64,000 bases of DNA from RPQJ01 sp963712815 (GTDB lineage: Bacteria; Pseudomonadota; Gammaproteobacteria; Steroidobacterales; Steroidobacteraceae), in assembly GCA_963712815.1 (NCBI GenBank), contig CAVQJL010000012.1, positions 868,001 to 932,000 of the forward strand, written 5' to 3'. Positions within the stretch are counted from its first letter, which is position 1. Each line of letters begins with the position of its first letter. Below, piece by piece: positions 8,624 through 20,002 of this stretch. A model generated the notes under the pieces. That model saw only the letters and a list, made by a program, of their open reading frames with translations. It was not told the origin of the DNA and made no database searches. Both the position numbers and the translations under genes were made by a program.

Positions 8624-8920
8624 ATGAGCGTGACCGGAACATGGAACCTGACCCTCAACTCGCCCCTGGGCGACCAGGCGGCCACGCTGCAGATCCAGGA
8701 AGCGGGCGGCGCATACCAGGGCACGCTGCAGGGCAAGGCGGAACCCACCGCGGTCGAGGAGCTGAAGGTTGACGGCAGCAACGTCGGCTTCTCCGCCGAC
8801 GCCGACACGCCGGTCGGCCGACTAAAGCTCGCCTTCTCCGGCACGGTCAGCGGCGACGGCCTCGCGGGCACCTACAGCACGCCGTTCGGCGCGTTCAACT
8901 TCTCCGGGACGCGCGCCTGA
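8624..8920 (+). CDS. Small beta-rich protein of unknown function
   Basis: A 98-residue protein with no signal peptide. The sequence alternates short strands and turns (GTWNLTLNSPLGDQAATLQI, FSGTVSGDGLAGTYSTPFGA), suggesting a small beta-barrel or lipocalin-like fold. The start is well supported: AAGGAG sits 6 nt before ATG 8624. I recognise no named family with certainty; similar segments occur fused to hydrolases. It converges with the SMP-30-like gene, 13 bp apart. Confidence 0.72.
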   Translation: MSVTGTWNLTLNSPLGDQAATLQIQEAGGAYQGTLQGKAEPTAVEELKVDGSNVGFSADADTPVGRLKLAFSGTVSGDGLAGTYSTPFGAFNFSGTRA

Positions 8921-8933
8921 TCCAGGCGGCTCC

Positions 8934-9824
8934 TCAGCGACCGGCCGCCGGCCGACTGGCCGCCGCGCCGGTCGCGACTTCCGCGACCTCGATACATCCC
9001 CGCCGGGCGGCCGACGCTTGCGCCGCCACCGAGGTCGGCGCCGTGAGGGCATGCAGCGTGCGGCCGTCCGCTCCACCGAGCGCGCAGGCGAAGCACGGCT
9101 GGCTGGTTGCCAAGGTCGCGACGATGCGCCCGCCGGGCGCGACCAGCACGCACTCGGGCGCAATGGCGTTCGCCACCCACACGTGGCCGTCGGCATCGAG
9201 GCAGATGCCGTCCGGCGCGCGCATGCCGAGTTCGGCCCAGACCCGGCGGTCGGACAACGACCCGTCCGCCGCGACGTCGAACGCCGTGAGCCGCAGCGCC
9301 AGCGTCTCGGCGACGATCAGTGTGCGGCCGTCCGGCGTGATCACCGCGCCGTTCGGGAAGTGCAGCCCCTCGGCGGCGACGTGCACGCGGCCATCGGGAT
9401 CCACCCTGGCGAGCTTCGCCGTGGGGTGGTCGGCCAGCACCCCCTCCACTCCGCGGGCCGCCAGCGCCTCGTCGAGCGCGAAGCCGAAGTTGCCCACATA
9501 GGCGCGGCCCGCGCGATCGACCACCATGTCGTTGGCGTGATGGGTGGCGACCCCCGCGAGGTCGGCGTGCAGCTTCACGCCGTCGTGATCCACCCGCAGC
9601 AACTGCCGTCGGTGCATCGCAACCACGAGCAGGCGACCGTCGGGCAGCCAGCCGAGCCCCGAGGGCTGGTCGTCGATCTCGAGCTCGGTTCGGATCGAGC
9701 CCGCCGCGTCCACGGACTTGACCGCGCGGTCGTAGAAGTCGCTGAACCACAGCCGGCCGTCGCGCCAGCGCGGCCCTTCGCCGAAGTACAGGCCGTCCGC
9801 CAGGATGTGTGCTGTCGTCGTCAC
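8934..9824 (-). CDS. SMP-30/gluconolactonase/LRE-family protein
   Basis: A 296-residue six-bladed beta-propeller. LADGLYFGEGPRWRDGRLWF carries the Glu metal ligand of the SMP-30 fold, HHANDMVVDRAGRAYVGNFG the central Asn/Asp region, and LRLTAFDVAADGSLSDRRVW and APDGICLDADGHVWVANAIA later blades. Members hydrolyse lactones or related esters with a divalent metal; the substrate is unknown. The start is GTG 9824, preceded by GGGAGG at good spacing. It lies 41 bp downstream of the lipoprotein hydrolase on the same strand. Confidence 0.87.
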   Translation of the reverse strand: MTTTAHILADGLYFGEGPRWRDGRLWFSDFYDRAVKSVDAAGSIRTELEIDDQPSGLGWLPDGRLLVVAMHRRQLLRVDHDGVKLHADLAGVATHHANDMVVDRAGRAYVGNFGFALDEALAARGVEGVLADHPTAKLARVDPDGRVHVAAEGLHFPNGAVITPDGRTLIVAETLALRLTAFDVAADGSLSDRRVWAELGMRAPDGICLDADGHVWVANAIAPECVLVAPGGRIVATLATSQPCFACALGGADGRTLHALTAPTSVAAQASAARRGCIEVAEVATGAAASRPAAGR

Positions 9825-9865
9825 GTGGCCTCCCCGATCATCGCTCGTGGATCGCCGACCGGGAC

Positions 9866-11047
9866 CTAGCCCCCGCCGATGACCGCCATGAACGCCGCGA
9901 GATCCTCGCTCCACAGCGGCGCGTCGTTGACGATGAAGTGGCCGTTCAGTCCGGCGGCGCGCGTGTAGACGCGGAACGTACCGCGGCCACCGGCTGCGAC
10001 GAAGGCGTCGAAGTTCCCGCGGCTGTGCGAGAGGCTGTAGAACGAGTCGTTGTCCCCGTACAGCCAGTAGGTGGACCCGGCAAACGCGCCACCCCGCACG
10101 AAGGACTGGCGATTCACGGTGAGCGCGTCCTGGCAGCCCTCGCCGAGCCAGCCGCCGACGAAGTTGACGGCCCCGTCGAACAGGTCGGGCCGCAGCGCGG
10201 CGTGCACGATCGCGAGGATTCCGCCCCGCGAAGTGCCCGCGCTGAGCATGCGCGTCGCGTCCACCTCCGGCCGGCGGGCGAGGAAGTCGGCGGCGGCATC
10301 GACATCCAGCAACGCGCGCTCGAAGCCGGCGAGGGCGGGTGTCGCGAGGCACGAGTAGCGCGAGCGGTCGGGCGTGAAGCCCTCGTCGTACAAACCGTCG
10401 GAAGCTCCCCGGCCGCGCCGCTGCGGAAAGGCGACCAGCCAGCCGCGGTCGGCGAAAAACTTCGCGACCGCCTCGCTCGTGTAGGTGAGGCGGAACTGCG
10501 AGGGGTCGTCGCCGTTGCCGGTGGAACCGTGGTTGAACACCACGGTGGGGAACGGACCCGGGCCCGGTGGCCGGAAGATCACCACCTCGAGCGTCACCGC
10601 CTGCCCCGACTCGACGAACGGGGTCGGGGCCCGCACGGAGCTTCGTACTGCGAAAGCGCGGCACACGGCGCCGTCCCAGGCACTCGCCGACGCGCAGCTC
10701 CCGGAGAACGATTTCGAGTCGAGCTGGCTCGACCCGTCGAGGAGCGTGACCGTCTGCGACCCGGCCGCGAGCGCCGCGGCCGCGCTGCCCGTGGCGCTCG
10801 TCGACAGCGTCGTGCTGCCGAGCAGCACGCGCGGTGCAACGGCATTGCTCGTGTTCCAGGCCACCGTGCCCTCGCACGAAGCGGCGCCTTCCGCGATCAC
10901 GCAACTGGTGACGGTCACGGACCCCGTCGGCACGGGCGGCGCCGGGCCGGATCCGTCCCCGCCTCCACCGCCGCAGCCGCCGAGAACGAGGGCAACACCG
11001 ACGATGCGCCATCGGCCGGCCGAGCCGGTGCGTCGCTCGAGGACCAT
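9866..11047 (-). CDS. Lipoprotein with alpha/beta-hydrolase domain
   Basis: A 393-residue exported lipoprotein. The signal ends in the lipobox VLGGC, followed by a Gly-rich linker. Residues about 35-125 form an Ig-like beta domain. The C-terminal part is an alpha/beta-hydrolase: TVVFNHGSTGNGDD is the oxyanion-hole region, AGTSRGGILAIVHAAL contains the nucleophile elbow with Ser, and LNGHFIVNDAPLW near the end holds the likely catalytic His. It resembles dienelactone-hydrolase/prolyl-oligopeptidase-type esterases. The ATG at 11047 has a near-perfect AGGAGGT upstream. It probably acts on the outer or inner membrane surface; the substrate is unknown. Confidence 0.82.
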   Translation of the reverse strand: MVLERRTGSAGRWRIVGVALVLGGCGGGGGDGSGPAPPVPTGSVTVTSCVIAEGAASCEGTVAWNTSNAVAPRVLLGSTTLSTSATGSAAAALAAGSQTVTLLDGSSQLDSKSFSGSCASASAWDGAVCRAFAVRSSVRAPTPFVESGQAVTLEVVIFRPPGPGPFPTVVFNHGSTGNGDDPSQFRLTYTSEAVAKFFADRGWLVAFPQRRGRGASDGLYDEGFTPDRSRYSCLATPALAGFERALLDVDAAADFLARRPEVDATRMLSAGTSRGGILAIVHAALRPDLFDGAVNFVGGWLGEGCQDALTVNRQSFVRGGAFAGSTYWLYGDNDSFYSLSHSRGNFDAFVAAGGRGTFRVYTRAAGLNGHFIVNDAPLWSEDLAAFMAVIGGG

Positions 11048-11119
11048 GCGAGTTACCTCCTGCGCTGCGCCCGACACGATACGCGGATCGCCCGAAGCCG
11101 GCTAACCTGCGCGCCAGCC

Positions 11120-11677
11120 ATGTCCGCCTTCCTGCTCTCGCAGCTGCTCGCCGCCCTCGCCTTCGCCGCGGGTCTCGCCGCGTTCCAGTTCCGCGCACGG
11201 CCGGCGATCCTGCGCAGCTGGAGCGCTTGCGCCGCACTGAACGGCGCGCACTTCCTGCTGCTCGACGTCCAGGGCGCGGCCACGCTCGCGGCCATGATCT
11301 CGGTGCGGTTCCTGGTCGCCTCGTTCACGAGCGACCGCCGCATCATGGTGTTCTTCATGGTGCTGGCGGTGGCGGGCTTCCTCGCCACGTTCACGCGGCC
11401 GGTGGGGTTCCTCGCGCTGGCCGCGACCCTACTCGGCACCTGGGCCTCGTTCGAGCCCAGCGACCGCACCGTGCGCGCGACCCTGGCCGTCTGCGCCTCG
11501 CTGTGGGTGGCGCACAACGCAATCATCGGCAGCCCCGTGGCAACCCTGATGGAAGTCGCCTTCCTCGCCAGCAACGCAATCGGCTGGCGGCGCTTCCACG
11601 GTCGCGCGAAGATGCACGCTGCCCCCGTGACCCGCGTCCCGACCAACGATGGAACCAGTCCAGAAAGCGGCGATTGA
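11120..11677 (+). CDS. YgjV-family inner-membrane protein
   Basis: A 185-residue protein with about five or six hydrophobic helices. FLLSQLLAALAFAAGLAAFQ, CAALNGAHFLLLDVQGAAT and the motif WVAHNAIIGSPVATLMEVAF match the YgjV family, whose function is unknown. It ends with a hydrophilic tail that overlaps the next gene by 29 bp. It is divergent from the lipoprotein hydrolase with 72 bp between starts. Confidence 0.82.
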   Translation: MSAFLLSQLLAALAFAAGLAAFQFRARPAILRSWSACAALNGAHFLLLDVQGAATLAAMISVRFLVASFTSDRRIMVFFMVLAVAGFLATFTRPVGFLALAATLLGTWASFEPSDRTVRATLAVCASLWVAHNAIIGSPVATLMEVAFLASNAIGWRRFHGRAKMHAAPVTRVPTNDGTSPESGD

Positions 11678-12041
11678 ACGGTTCGTGCGCGGCACGCTGG
11701 GCTGCCAGTGTCCGGACGAGGTGTTCCGCAACATGGAGGTCGTCCCACTCGCCCTGCCCGGCGGCAGCGGAACGGGCCACCGGCTCGTGATCGGTGATCG
11801 GTTGCTGATCCACATCTTCACCGCAGCGGAGCAGACGGACCGACCTCTGCGCATCGAGGAACTCGCGATCGCCGGGCGCGACGAGCGAGACCGCCGGGGC
11901 TACAACCGGTTTCGACTGGTCATTGGGATGTGCGGGGCGGGCGAGGCGGCGTCCCTCGAGCAACGCTTCGCCGGCGCGCTCGCGGGCGACGACCGCGCGC
12001 ACCTGCACGTGGTGGCGGCGAACCAGCTTCCCATCGTGTAG
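11649..12041 (+). CDS. Conserved-looking small protein of unknown function
   Basis: A 130-residue cytoplasmic protein that starts inside the YgjV gene. A CxC motif occurs early (RGTLGCQCPDEVFRN), then two alpha/beta-like segments (LVIGDRLLIHIFTA and RGYNRFRLVIGMCGAGE) and a closing strand AHLHVVAANQLPIV. The amphipathic pattern and long fit to codon bias support a real gene. I do not recognise the family. The CxC could bind metal, but no partner motif is visible. It is followed after 11 bp by the M20 peptidase. Confidence 0.68.
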   Translation: MEPVQKAAIERFVRGTLGCQCPDEVFRNMEVVPLALPGGSGTGHRLVIGDRLLIHIFTAAEQTDRPLRIEELAIAGRDERDRRGYNRFRLVIGMCGAGEAASLEQRFAGALAGDDRAHLHVVAANQLPIV

Positions 12042-12052
12042 ATTCCGCCCGC

Positions 12053-13552
12053 ATGAACGACCTCACCCGCCGCGATTTCGTCCTCGGCTCGACCGCCCTC
12101 GGCCTCGTGCTGTCGGCGCGAGCCGGCCTTGCCGCCACCCGCGAGCACGCCCTGCTCTACGACGAGATCGAGCGCCGCCACGACGAGTCGGTGCAGCGCC
12201 TGCAGGACTGGATCCGCAATCCGACGATCGCCGCCGAGGGTCGCAACCTAGAGGAAGGCTGCGCGCACATGATGCGGCTGCTCGGCGAGGCCGGGTTCCA
12301 GCGCGTGGAGCGCATGCCCACGGACGGCGTGCCGGGCGTGTTCGCCACGCTCGACGCCGGCGCGAAGCGCACGCTCGGCGTGTACTTCATGTACGACGTG
12401 AAGCAGGCGAACCCGGACGAGTGGTCCTCGCCGCCCTGGGATGCGCGCTTCGTCGATATGCCCGAGCTCGGCAGCGTCATCATGGGTCGCGGCGCCACCA
12501 ACCAGAAGGGCCCGCAGTCGGCGTTCCTCGCGGCGCTGCACGCCTTCAAGGCCACGGGACGCAAGCTGCCGGTGAACCTGGTGCTGGTGGCCGAGGGCGA
12601 GGAGGAGATCGGCTCGCCGCACTTCCACCAGGTGGTGCGCTCGCCGGAGGTGGCCGCACGGCTCGCAAAGAGCGACGGCGTGGTCATGCCGTTCCCGTCG
12701 CAGGGCCTCGACGGCAACATCACCATCAATCTCGGCGCCAAGGGCATCGTCGAGCTCGAGCTGGTGTCGAGCGGCGAGCGCTGGGGCCGCGGCCCGGGCA
12801 AGGACGTGCACTCGAGCCTGCGCGCGATGCTCGACAGTCCGTCGTTCCACCTCGTGCAGGCGCTGAACTCGCTCGTGACGCCAGAGGGCGACCCGGCGAT
12901 CGACGGGCTGCTGGAACACGTGAAGCCGTTGTCCGCAGCCGACCGTGCCCTGCTCGACACCGCAGCTAGCCGCATGGACGAGGCCAGCTACAAGCGCAGC
13001 TACTCGATCCAGCGCTTCGCGCACGATGCCGACTTCCGCCAGGCGCTTGAGAACCTGGTGTCGAGGCCCACGGTGAACATCGAGGGCCTGGTGGGCGGCT
13101 ACACGGGTCCGGGCGGCATGACCGTGCTGCCGACCCGCGCCACCGCCAAGCTCGACCTGCGCCTCGTGCCCGACATGATCTTCGACGACACCGTCGCGAA
13201 GCTCAAGGCTCACCTCGAGCGGCGCGGCTTCGGCGACATCGAGGTGAAGGTGGGCGGCGGCTACGACCCGACCACCACGCCGGCCGACTCACGACTGATC
13301 CAGTCGCAGGTCGCGGTGTATCGCGCTGCGGGCATCGAGCCCATTCTGTGGCCGCGGCTCGCGGGCTCGTGGCCGGGGTATCTCTTTACCGGCGCGCCGC
13401 TCAACCTGCCGGCCGGCCACTTCGGCCTCGGTCACGGCGCGCGCGCCCACGCACCGGACGAGTACTTCCTTATCGAGTCGCGCAACCCGAAGGTGTCAGG
13501 CTATGGCGCGGCGGTGAAGTCGTACGTGGACTATCTTTTTGCGCTGGCCTGA
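12053..13552 (+). CDS. Tat-exported M20-family metallopeptidase
   Basis: A 499-residue exported peptidase. The N-terminus NDLTRRDFVLGSTALGLVLS is a twin-arginine signal, so the enzyme would be folded before transport to the periplasm. Metal-site motifs of the M20/dinuclear zinc family are seen in GVYFMYDVKQANPDEWSS (with His replaced by Tyr in the usual GHxD motif), GRGATNQKGPQSAFLAALHA and VAEGEEEIGSPHF. A dimerisation-type insertion lies between. The altered first metal motif is odd, so zinc use should not be assumed. It precedes an exported prolyl oligopeptidase, suggesting peptide scavenging. Confidence 0.82.
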   Translation: MNDLTRRDFVLGSTALGLVLSARAGLAATREHALLYDEIERRHDESVQRLQDWIRNPTIAAEGRNLEEGCAHMMRLLGEAGFQRVERMPTDGVPGVFATLDAGAKRTLGVYFMYDVKQANPDEWSSPPWDARFVDMPELGSVIMGRGATNQKGPQSAFLAALHAFKATGRKLPVNLVLVAEGEEEIGSPHFHQVVRSPEVAARLAKSDGVVMPFPSQGLDGNITINLGAKGIVELELVSSGERWGRGPGKDVHSSLRAMLDSPSFHLVQALNSLVTPEGDPAIDGLLEHVKPLSAADRALLDTAASRMDEASYKRSYSIQRFAHDADFRQALENLVSRPTVNIEGLVGGYTGPGGMTVLPTRATAKLDLRLVPDMIFDDTVAKLKAHLERRGFGDIEVKVGGGYDPTTTPADSRLIQSQVAVYRAAGIEPILWPRLAGSWPGYLFTGAPLNLPAGHFGLGHGARAHAPDEYFLIESRNPKVSGYGAAVKSYVDYLFALA

Positions 13553-13622
13553 GCCCGCCTTCGCCGTGACGCGTTGAGCGCAGTGACCGGGCGACGGGCA
13601 TCCAACTCCCTGGAGCAATCTC

Positions 13623-15803
13623 ATGAATCGAACCCATCCGCGCGCGGTGCCGCTGTTGCTCGCGATCCTTGCCGCCGCACCGGCGCTTGCTGAGCCTGTG
13701 CCCGCCGCCTCGCCGGGCACGCTCGCCTACCCGCCGACCCGCGGGGGCGACGTGGTGGACGACTATTTCGGCCGCAAGATCGCCGACCCCTACCGCTGGC
13801 TCGAGGACCTCGACGCCGCGGAGACGGCAGCGTGGGTCACGGCGCAGAACAAGGTCACGTTCGCCTACCTCGAGTCGCTGCCGAAGCGCGAGGCGATCCG
13901 CAAGCGCCTCACCGAGCTGTGGGACTACCAGCGCACGAGCGTCCCGGTCCGGACGGCGGGCCAGATCTGGTTCCAGCAGAACAGTGGCCTGCAGCGGCAG
14001 TCACCGCTGTACCGGCAGGCCGACGCCAAGTCCCCACTGCAACTCGTGCTCGACCCGAACACGCTCTCGCCAGACGGCTCCGTGCAGATGGCCCAGTGGG
14101 CTCCGTCACCGGACGGCCGTTACCTCGCCTACTCGCTCGCGCCCGGCGGCTCGGACGTGCAGGACGTGCGCGTGCGCGACCTCGCAATTGGCGAGGACCT
14201 GCCCGGCGTCGTGCGAAACGTGAAGTTCACCGGCCTCGAGTGGACCCGGGACGGCAAGGGCTTCTTCTACGCCCGATTCCGCGGCACCGAGGCAAGCGCG
14301 AGCTTCGCCGACGCCATGGACGTTCACCAGGTCTGGTATCACGCGATCGACGGGCGTACGCCGGATCGGCTGGTGTTCGAACGTCCGGACTTCCCGAAGG
14401 ACTTCTCCGGAGCCCAGGTGAGCGACGACGGCCGCTGGCTGTACCTCACCACCGGCAGCGGCTCGCTCGGCAACCGGCTGTGGATCGCCGACCTCGGCTC
14501 GCCGACGGCTCCCGACCTCGCGGCGAAGCCGATGGTGGTCGCACCCGAGGAGGACGCGTTTCACACGCCGCTCGGCGTCGTCGGCCGCACGCTTTACCTG
14601 CACACCACCTACGGGGCTCCCCGCGGGCGTATCGTGACCGCCGATATCGGCGATCCCGACCGCTCGAAGTGGCGCACGGTGGTGCCGGAGGCCAGGGACG
14701 CCATCGTCGAGGGCGGCGTCGAACTCGTGGGCGACCGCCTCGCAATCGTGTACCTGGCGGACGTGCAGAGCCGCGTGCGGCTGTTCGGCCTCGACGGCAG
14801 CCCCAAGGGCGAGATACCGCTGCCCGAGCCCGGCTCGGTCACGGGTACGTCGTCCAGCCCCAGCGGCCTGAGCGCCACGAACGACGGCCGCGACCTGTTC
14901 CTGAACTTCGTCTCCTTCCTGCGTCCCGCGACGATCTACCGCTACGACCTCGAGAAGGGATCGCTCGAGCCGTTCCACCCGCCCAAGTCGCCGTTCGACG
15001 CCTCGAAGTACGAGACGCGCGCGCTGTTCTTCACCTCGAAGGACGGCACCCGCGTGCCGATGTTCGTGACGCTGAAGAAGGGCGCGAAGCTCGACGGCAG
15101 CCACCCGACGGTGCTGTTCGGCTACGGCGGATTCAACATTCCGGTAGTGCCGAACTTCTCCCCGGCAATGGCGGGCTGGCTCGAAATGGGCGGCGTCTAC
15201 GCCGTCGCCAACCTGCGCGGCGGCGGCGAGTACGGCGCGGAGTGGCACAAGGCCGGCACGAAGGAGCGCAAGCAGAACGTGTTCGACGACTTCATCGCCG
15301 CGGCCGAGTTCCTCGTGCGTGAGAAGTACACCACGCCCTCGCGTCTCGCGATCCGCGGGGGCTCGAACGGCGGACTGCTGGTGGCGGCCTCGATGATCCA
15401 GCGACCGGACCTGTTCGCAGTAGCGCTGCCAGCCGTGGGCGTGCTCGATATGCTGCGCTACCACAAGTTCTCGGCCGGCCCATTCTGGGCGGCCGACTAC
15501 GGCTCGGCGGACGACCCGAAGGCGGTGGACTACCTGCTCGCCTATTCGCCGCTGCACAACCTCAAGCCCGGCACCTGCTACCCGGCCACGCTCATCACCA
15601 CCGCCGATCGCGACGACCGCGTGGTGCCGAGCCACTCGTTCAAGTTCGCGGCGGCGTTGCAGAAGGCGCAGGGCTGCCCGCGGCCGACGCTGATCCGCGT
15701 CGAGGTCGCGGGCAGCCACGGCTACCGGCCGACCGACCGGGTGATCGCCGAGTTCGCGGACCTCTGGGCGTTCACGCTGGCCAACATGGCGCCCACGGAC
15801 TGA
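13623..15803 (+). CDS. Exported prolyl oligopeptidase family serine peptidase (S9)
   Basis: A 726-residue protein with a Sec signal (PLLLAILAAAPALA). An N-terminal seven-bladed propeller (DPYRWLEDLDAAETAAWVTA opens it) precedes a C-terminal alpha/beta-hydrolase. The catalytic Ser is in AIRGGSNGGLLVAASM, the Asp in TADRDDRVVPSHS and the His in EVAGSHGY. It cleaves short peptides after proline, here probably in the periplasm. It follows the M20 peptidase by 70 bp on the same strand. Confidence 0.93.
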   Translation: MNRTHPRAVPLLLAILAAAPALAEPVPAASPGTLAYPPTRGGDVVDDYFGRKIADPYRWLEDLDAAETAAWVTAQNKVTFAYLESLPKREAIRKRLTELWDYQRTSVPVRTAGQIWFQQNSGLQRQSPLYRQADAKSPLQLVLDPNTLSPDGSVQMAQWAPSPDGRYLAYSLAPGGSDVQDVRVRDLAIGEDLPGVVRNVKFTGLEWTRDGKGFFYARFRGTEASASFADAMDVHQVWYHAIDGRTPDRLVFERPDFPKDFSGAQVSDDGRWLYLTTGSGSLGNRLWIADLGSPTAPDLAAKPMVVAPEEDAFHTPLGVVGRTLYLHTTYGAPRGRIVTADIGDPDRSKWRTVVPEARDAIVEGGVELVGDRLAIVYLADVQSRVRLFGLDGSPKGEIPLPEPGSVTGTSSSPSGLSATNDGRDLFLNFVSFLRPATIYRYDLEKGSLEPFHPPKSPFDASKYETRALFFTSKDGTRVPMFVTLKKGAKLDGSHPTVLFGYGGFNIPVVPNFSPAMAGWLEMGGVYAVANLRGGGEYGAEWHKAGTKERKQNVFDDFIAAAEFLVREKYTTPSRLAIRGGSNGGLLVAASMIQRPDLFAVALPAVGVLDMLRYHKFSAGPFWAADYGSADDPKAVDYLLAYSPLHNLKPGTCYPATLITTADRDDRVVPSHSFKFAAALQKAQGCPRPTLIRVEVAGSHGYRPTDRVIAEFADLWAFTLANMAPTD

Positions 15804-15820
15804 CCGCCGACGAACGAAGC

Positions 15821-15852
15821 GGTGCCGGCGGACCGCGGCGTCCGCCGGCACC
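15821..15852. terminator. Strong hairpin between convergent genes
   Basis: A perfect 13-bp stem (GGTGCCGGCGGAC at 15821-15833 with its complement at 15840-15852) and a 6-nt loop. It lies 17 bp after the peptidase stop and 6 bp before the stop of the opposing gene. No T tract follows on either strand, so it is a likely but not canonical shared terminator. Confidence 0.5.
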
Positions 15853-15858
15853 GACGCG

Positions 15859-16521
15859 TCACTTCAGCTTCAGGCCACAGGTGTCGTAGTAGAACGAACC
15901 GGTCGCATCGCCCGGGCCGAACGCGCGGTAGAGGCCGATCATCGTGAAGCCGCCACCCTGCAGGTCCCAGCCCGATCCGCCGTGGCAGTTTTCACGCTGC
16001 GTCGTTCCGGTCTCGTTGTCCTTGTAGGAGTAGCTCGTCACCCGGCGATCCTGGTACTTCGGCGCCAGCATCGTCGCCTCCAGCGTCTGGATTCCGGTGT
16101 AGAGCCACGGCACCGAGCTGTACTCGGGCTCGTAATTGACCATTTCGCCATAGCCGAGGCACTCGGGCGAGTCGGCGTCGAACGTCGCCTCGACGAACGC
16201 CTTGTCGGGCATCACCCGAAGCGCCTGGCGCGGCACCGGACATTCGACATGACGGTACCCGTAGCCGCCCGGCCAGTTCCGCCACTGGTCGAGCCGGGCG
16301 ACGGTCTGCCGGTACTTGCCCGACGGCTCGCTGGTCGCCACCACCGAGAAGTTCCGGCAACGCACGAGGTCACCGACCTGGCTGCAGAAACCCCCGTCGG
16401 CACTCTCCATCACGCGCTGGCTGTGCACGACCGGCGACTTCGGCACGTCGGGAGGACCCGCCCACGCCGCAAGCGTGCCGAGCAGGAGCGTTGCGCATCC
16501 GAGAAATACTGCACGTCTCAT
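15859..16521 (-). CDS. Exported protein of unknown function
   Basis: A 220-residue protein with a clear Sec signal (AVFLGCATLLLGTLAAWAGP). The mature part is Cys- and Tyr-rich, with ECPVPRQALRVMPDKAFVEA and a C-terminal TGSFYYDTCGLKLK; several Cys residues could form disulfides. No family is recognised. The ATG at 16521 is supported by GGAGG 6 nt upstream; an in-frame GTG/ATG further out would place the signal too far inside. It converges with the prolyl oligopeptidase. Confidence 0.7.
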   Translation of the reverse strand: MRRAVFLGCATLLLGTLAAWAGPPDVPKSPVVHSQRVMESADGGFCSQVGDLVRCRNFSVVATSEPSGKYRQTVARLDQWRNWPGGYGYRHVECPVPRQALRVMPDKAFVEATFDADSPECLGYGEMVNYEPEYSSVPWLYTGIQTLEATMLAPKYQDRRVTSYSYKDNETGTTQRENCHGGSGWDLQGGGFTMIGLYRAFGPGDATGSFYYDTCGLKLK

Positions 16522-16713
16522 GGAACCTCCTAGCGCCCGGAGGCCCGGCTCGTCGCGGGATGGCGCCGAGGGAGCCTCCCGAGCAGGGACTACCCTTCGA
16601 ACCCGCGGGGTGCGGCATCGATGGCAATCCACAAAACAAATCTATTCCGACTGGCACCCGCCGCCATCGGGAATAGTTGACAGTCAAGTACGAGAAAATG
16701 CGTTCGATGAACG

Positions 16714-18831
<2,118 letters not shown>

Positions 18832-19123
18832 CCGGGCCGTCGCCCGCCTCCGCCATCGTGCCGACGGCGGGTTACGGGCGCGTGCCGTCCATGATCCCAC
18901 AGTGGAATTTCCCGCGGTAAGCAACATGAAGGGCCGCGGCGACCTTGCATGCCTCGCCGCCGCATCGGATCCGACGCCGGGCCAGGCGGGCCCCGGGGCC
19001 CGCAGGCCCCCCAGGGATGTGCCTTCGATCACACTTCGACGCGCTCGTCCCGCCGCCGGCTGTCTGCGTCCGACGTCATCGCTTACCTTGCATCTGGAAA
19101 CAGGACAAGAGGAAGGGAGCCCA

Positions 19124-20002
19124 GTGGCATTCGTCATCGTCTCGGCCGGACACCTGACGGGCTCCCGCCTGCGCACACTGCGAATGCTGCCGCTGCTGGT
19201 CGCTGCGGGTATCGCAATCACCCTGCTCATGGCCGGCTGCATCGGCCTCGGCTACCAGCTGGCCCGGCAGGCCGCCCCCCCGACCGTCCTTGCTGCCCCG
19301 GACTCCGACCAACCGGAATTCCGCGTCCTGGTGAACCGTGTCGGCTCGCTGGCAGGACGACTCGTCCAGCTCGAGGGCGCGGCCGCTGCCCTGGCCCAGC
19401 GGCTGGGAACCACGCCGCTGGCCGCGCACCTGCCTCGCCGGGACCCGCTCGATTCCCGCGGCGGGCCGCTGGTACCGATCGAGGATCTCTCCCGGCTCGA
19501 GTTCGACGTCTCGCGTCTGGAGAGCACGTTAGCCGACCTGTCCGACGCCGCCACCGAGCAGGAGTTGAGCGTCATGGCGTATCCGGCCCACATGCCGGTC
19601 ATGGGTGCACGCGTCAACTCGCATTTCGGCACGCGCCGCGACCCGTTCACCGGGCGGCTGGCCCGCCACACGGGCCTCGACATCCCGGCTGGACACGGCA
19701 CGCCGATCCTTGCGAGCGGCGGCGGCCGGGTGATCTCTGCCGGCTACAAGGGCGCGTACGGCCAGGCGGTGGTGATCGACCACGGCGACGGCCTTGCGAC
19801 CCTGTACGGGCACGCCTCGAAGCTGCTGGTGCGACCGGGCGAGATCGTGATGCCGCAGCAGAAGATCGCCCTCGTCGGCTCGACCGGCCGTTCCACTGGC
19901 CCGCACCTGCATTTCGAGGTCATCCGCAAGGGCCAGCGCGTCGAGCCGCGCCAGTACCTTGCCGGCGTGCTCGAGCACACCGGGCAGCCTGACGGCCGGT
20001 GA
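19124..20002 (+). CDS. Membrane-anchored M23 peptidoglycan peptidase
   Basis: A 292-residue protein with an N-terminal membrane segment (LPLLVAAGIAITLLMAGCIG), a helical/coiled periplasmic linker and a C-terminal LytM domain. The zinc residues appear in RHTGLDIPAGHGTPI (HxxxD) and GPHLHFEV (HxH), so the domain looks catalytically competent. The GTG at 19124 is chosen because GGAAGGGAG precedes it. It would trim peptidoglycan cross-links. It is translationally coupled (GTGA) to a small coiled-coil protein and followed by a bactofilin, forming a cell-shape-type operon. Confidence 0.88.
   Translation: MAFVIVSAGHLTGSRLRTLRMLPLLVAAGIAITLLMAGCIGLGYQLARQAAPPTVLAAPDSDQPEFRVLVNRVGSLAGRLVQLEGAAAALAQRLGTTPLAAHLPRRDPLDSRGGPLVPIEDLSRLEFDVSRLESTLADLSDAATEQELSVMAYPAHMPVMGARVNSHFGTRRDPFTGRLARHTGLDIPAGHGTPILASGGGRVISAGYKGAYGQAVVIDHGDGLATLYGHASKLLVRPGEIVMPQQKIALVGSTGRSTGPHLHFEVIRKGQRVEPRQYLAGVLEHTGQPDGR

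Noticed and set aside
16677..16687. TTGACAGTCAA as an operator for the exported protein gene at 16521
   Set aside because: It is an 11-bp palindrome with no second copy and no recognisable -10 element at the right distance.
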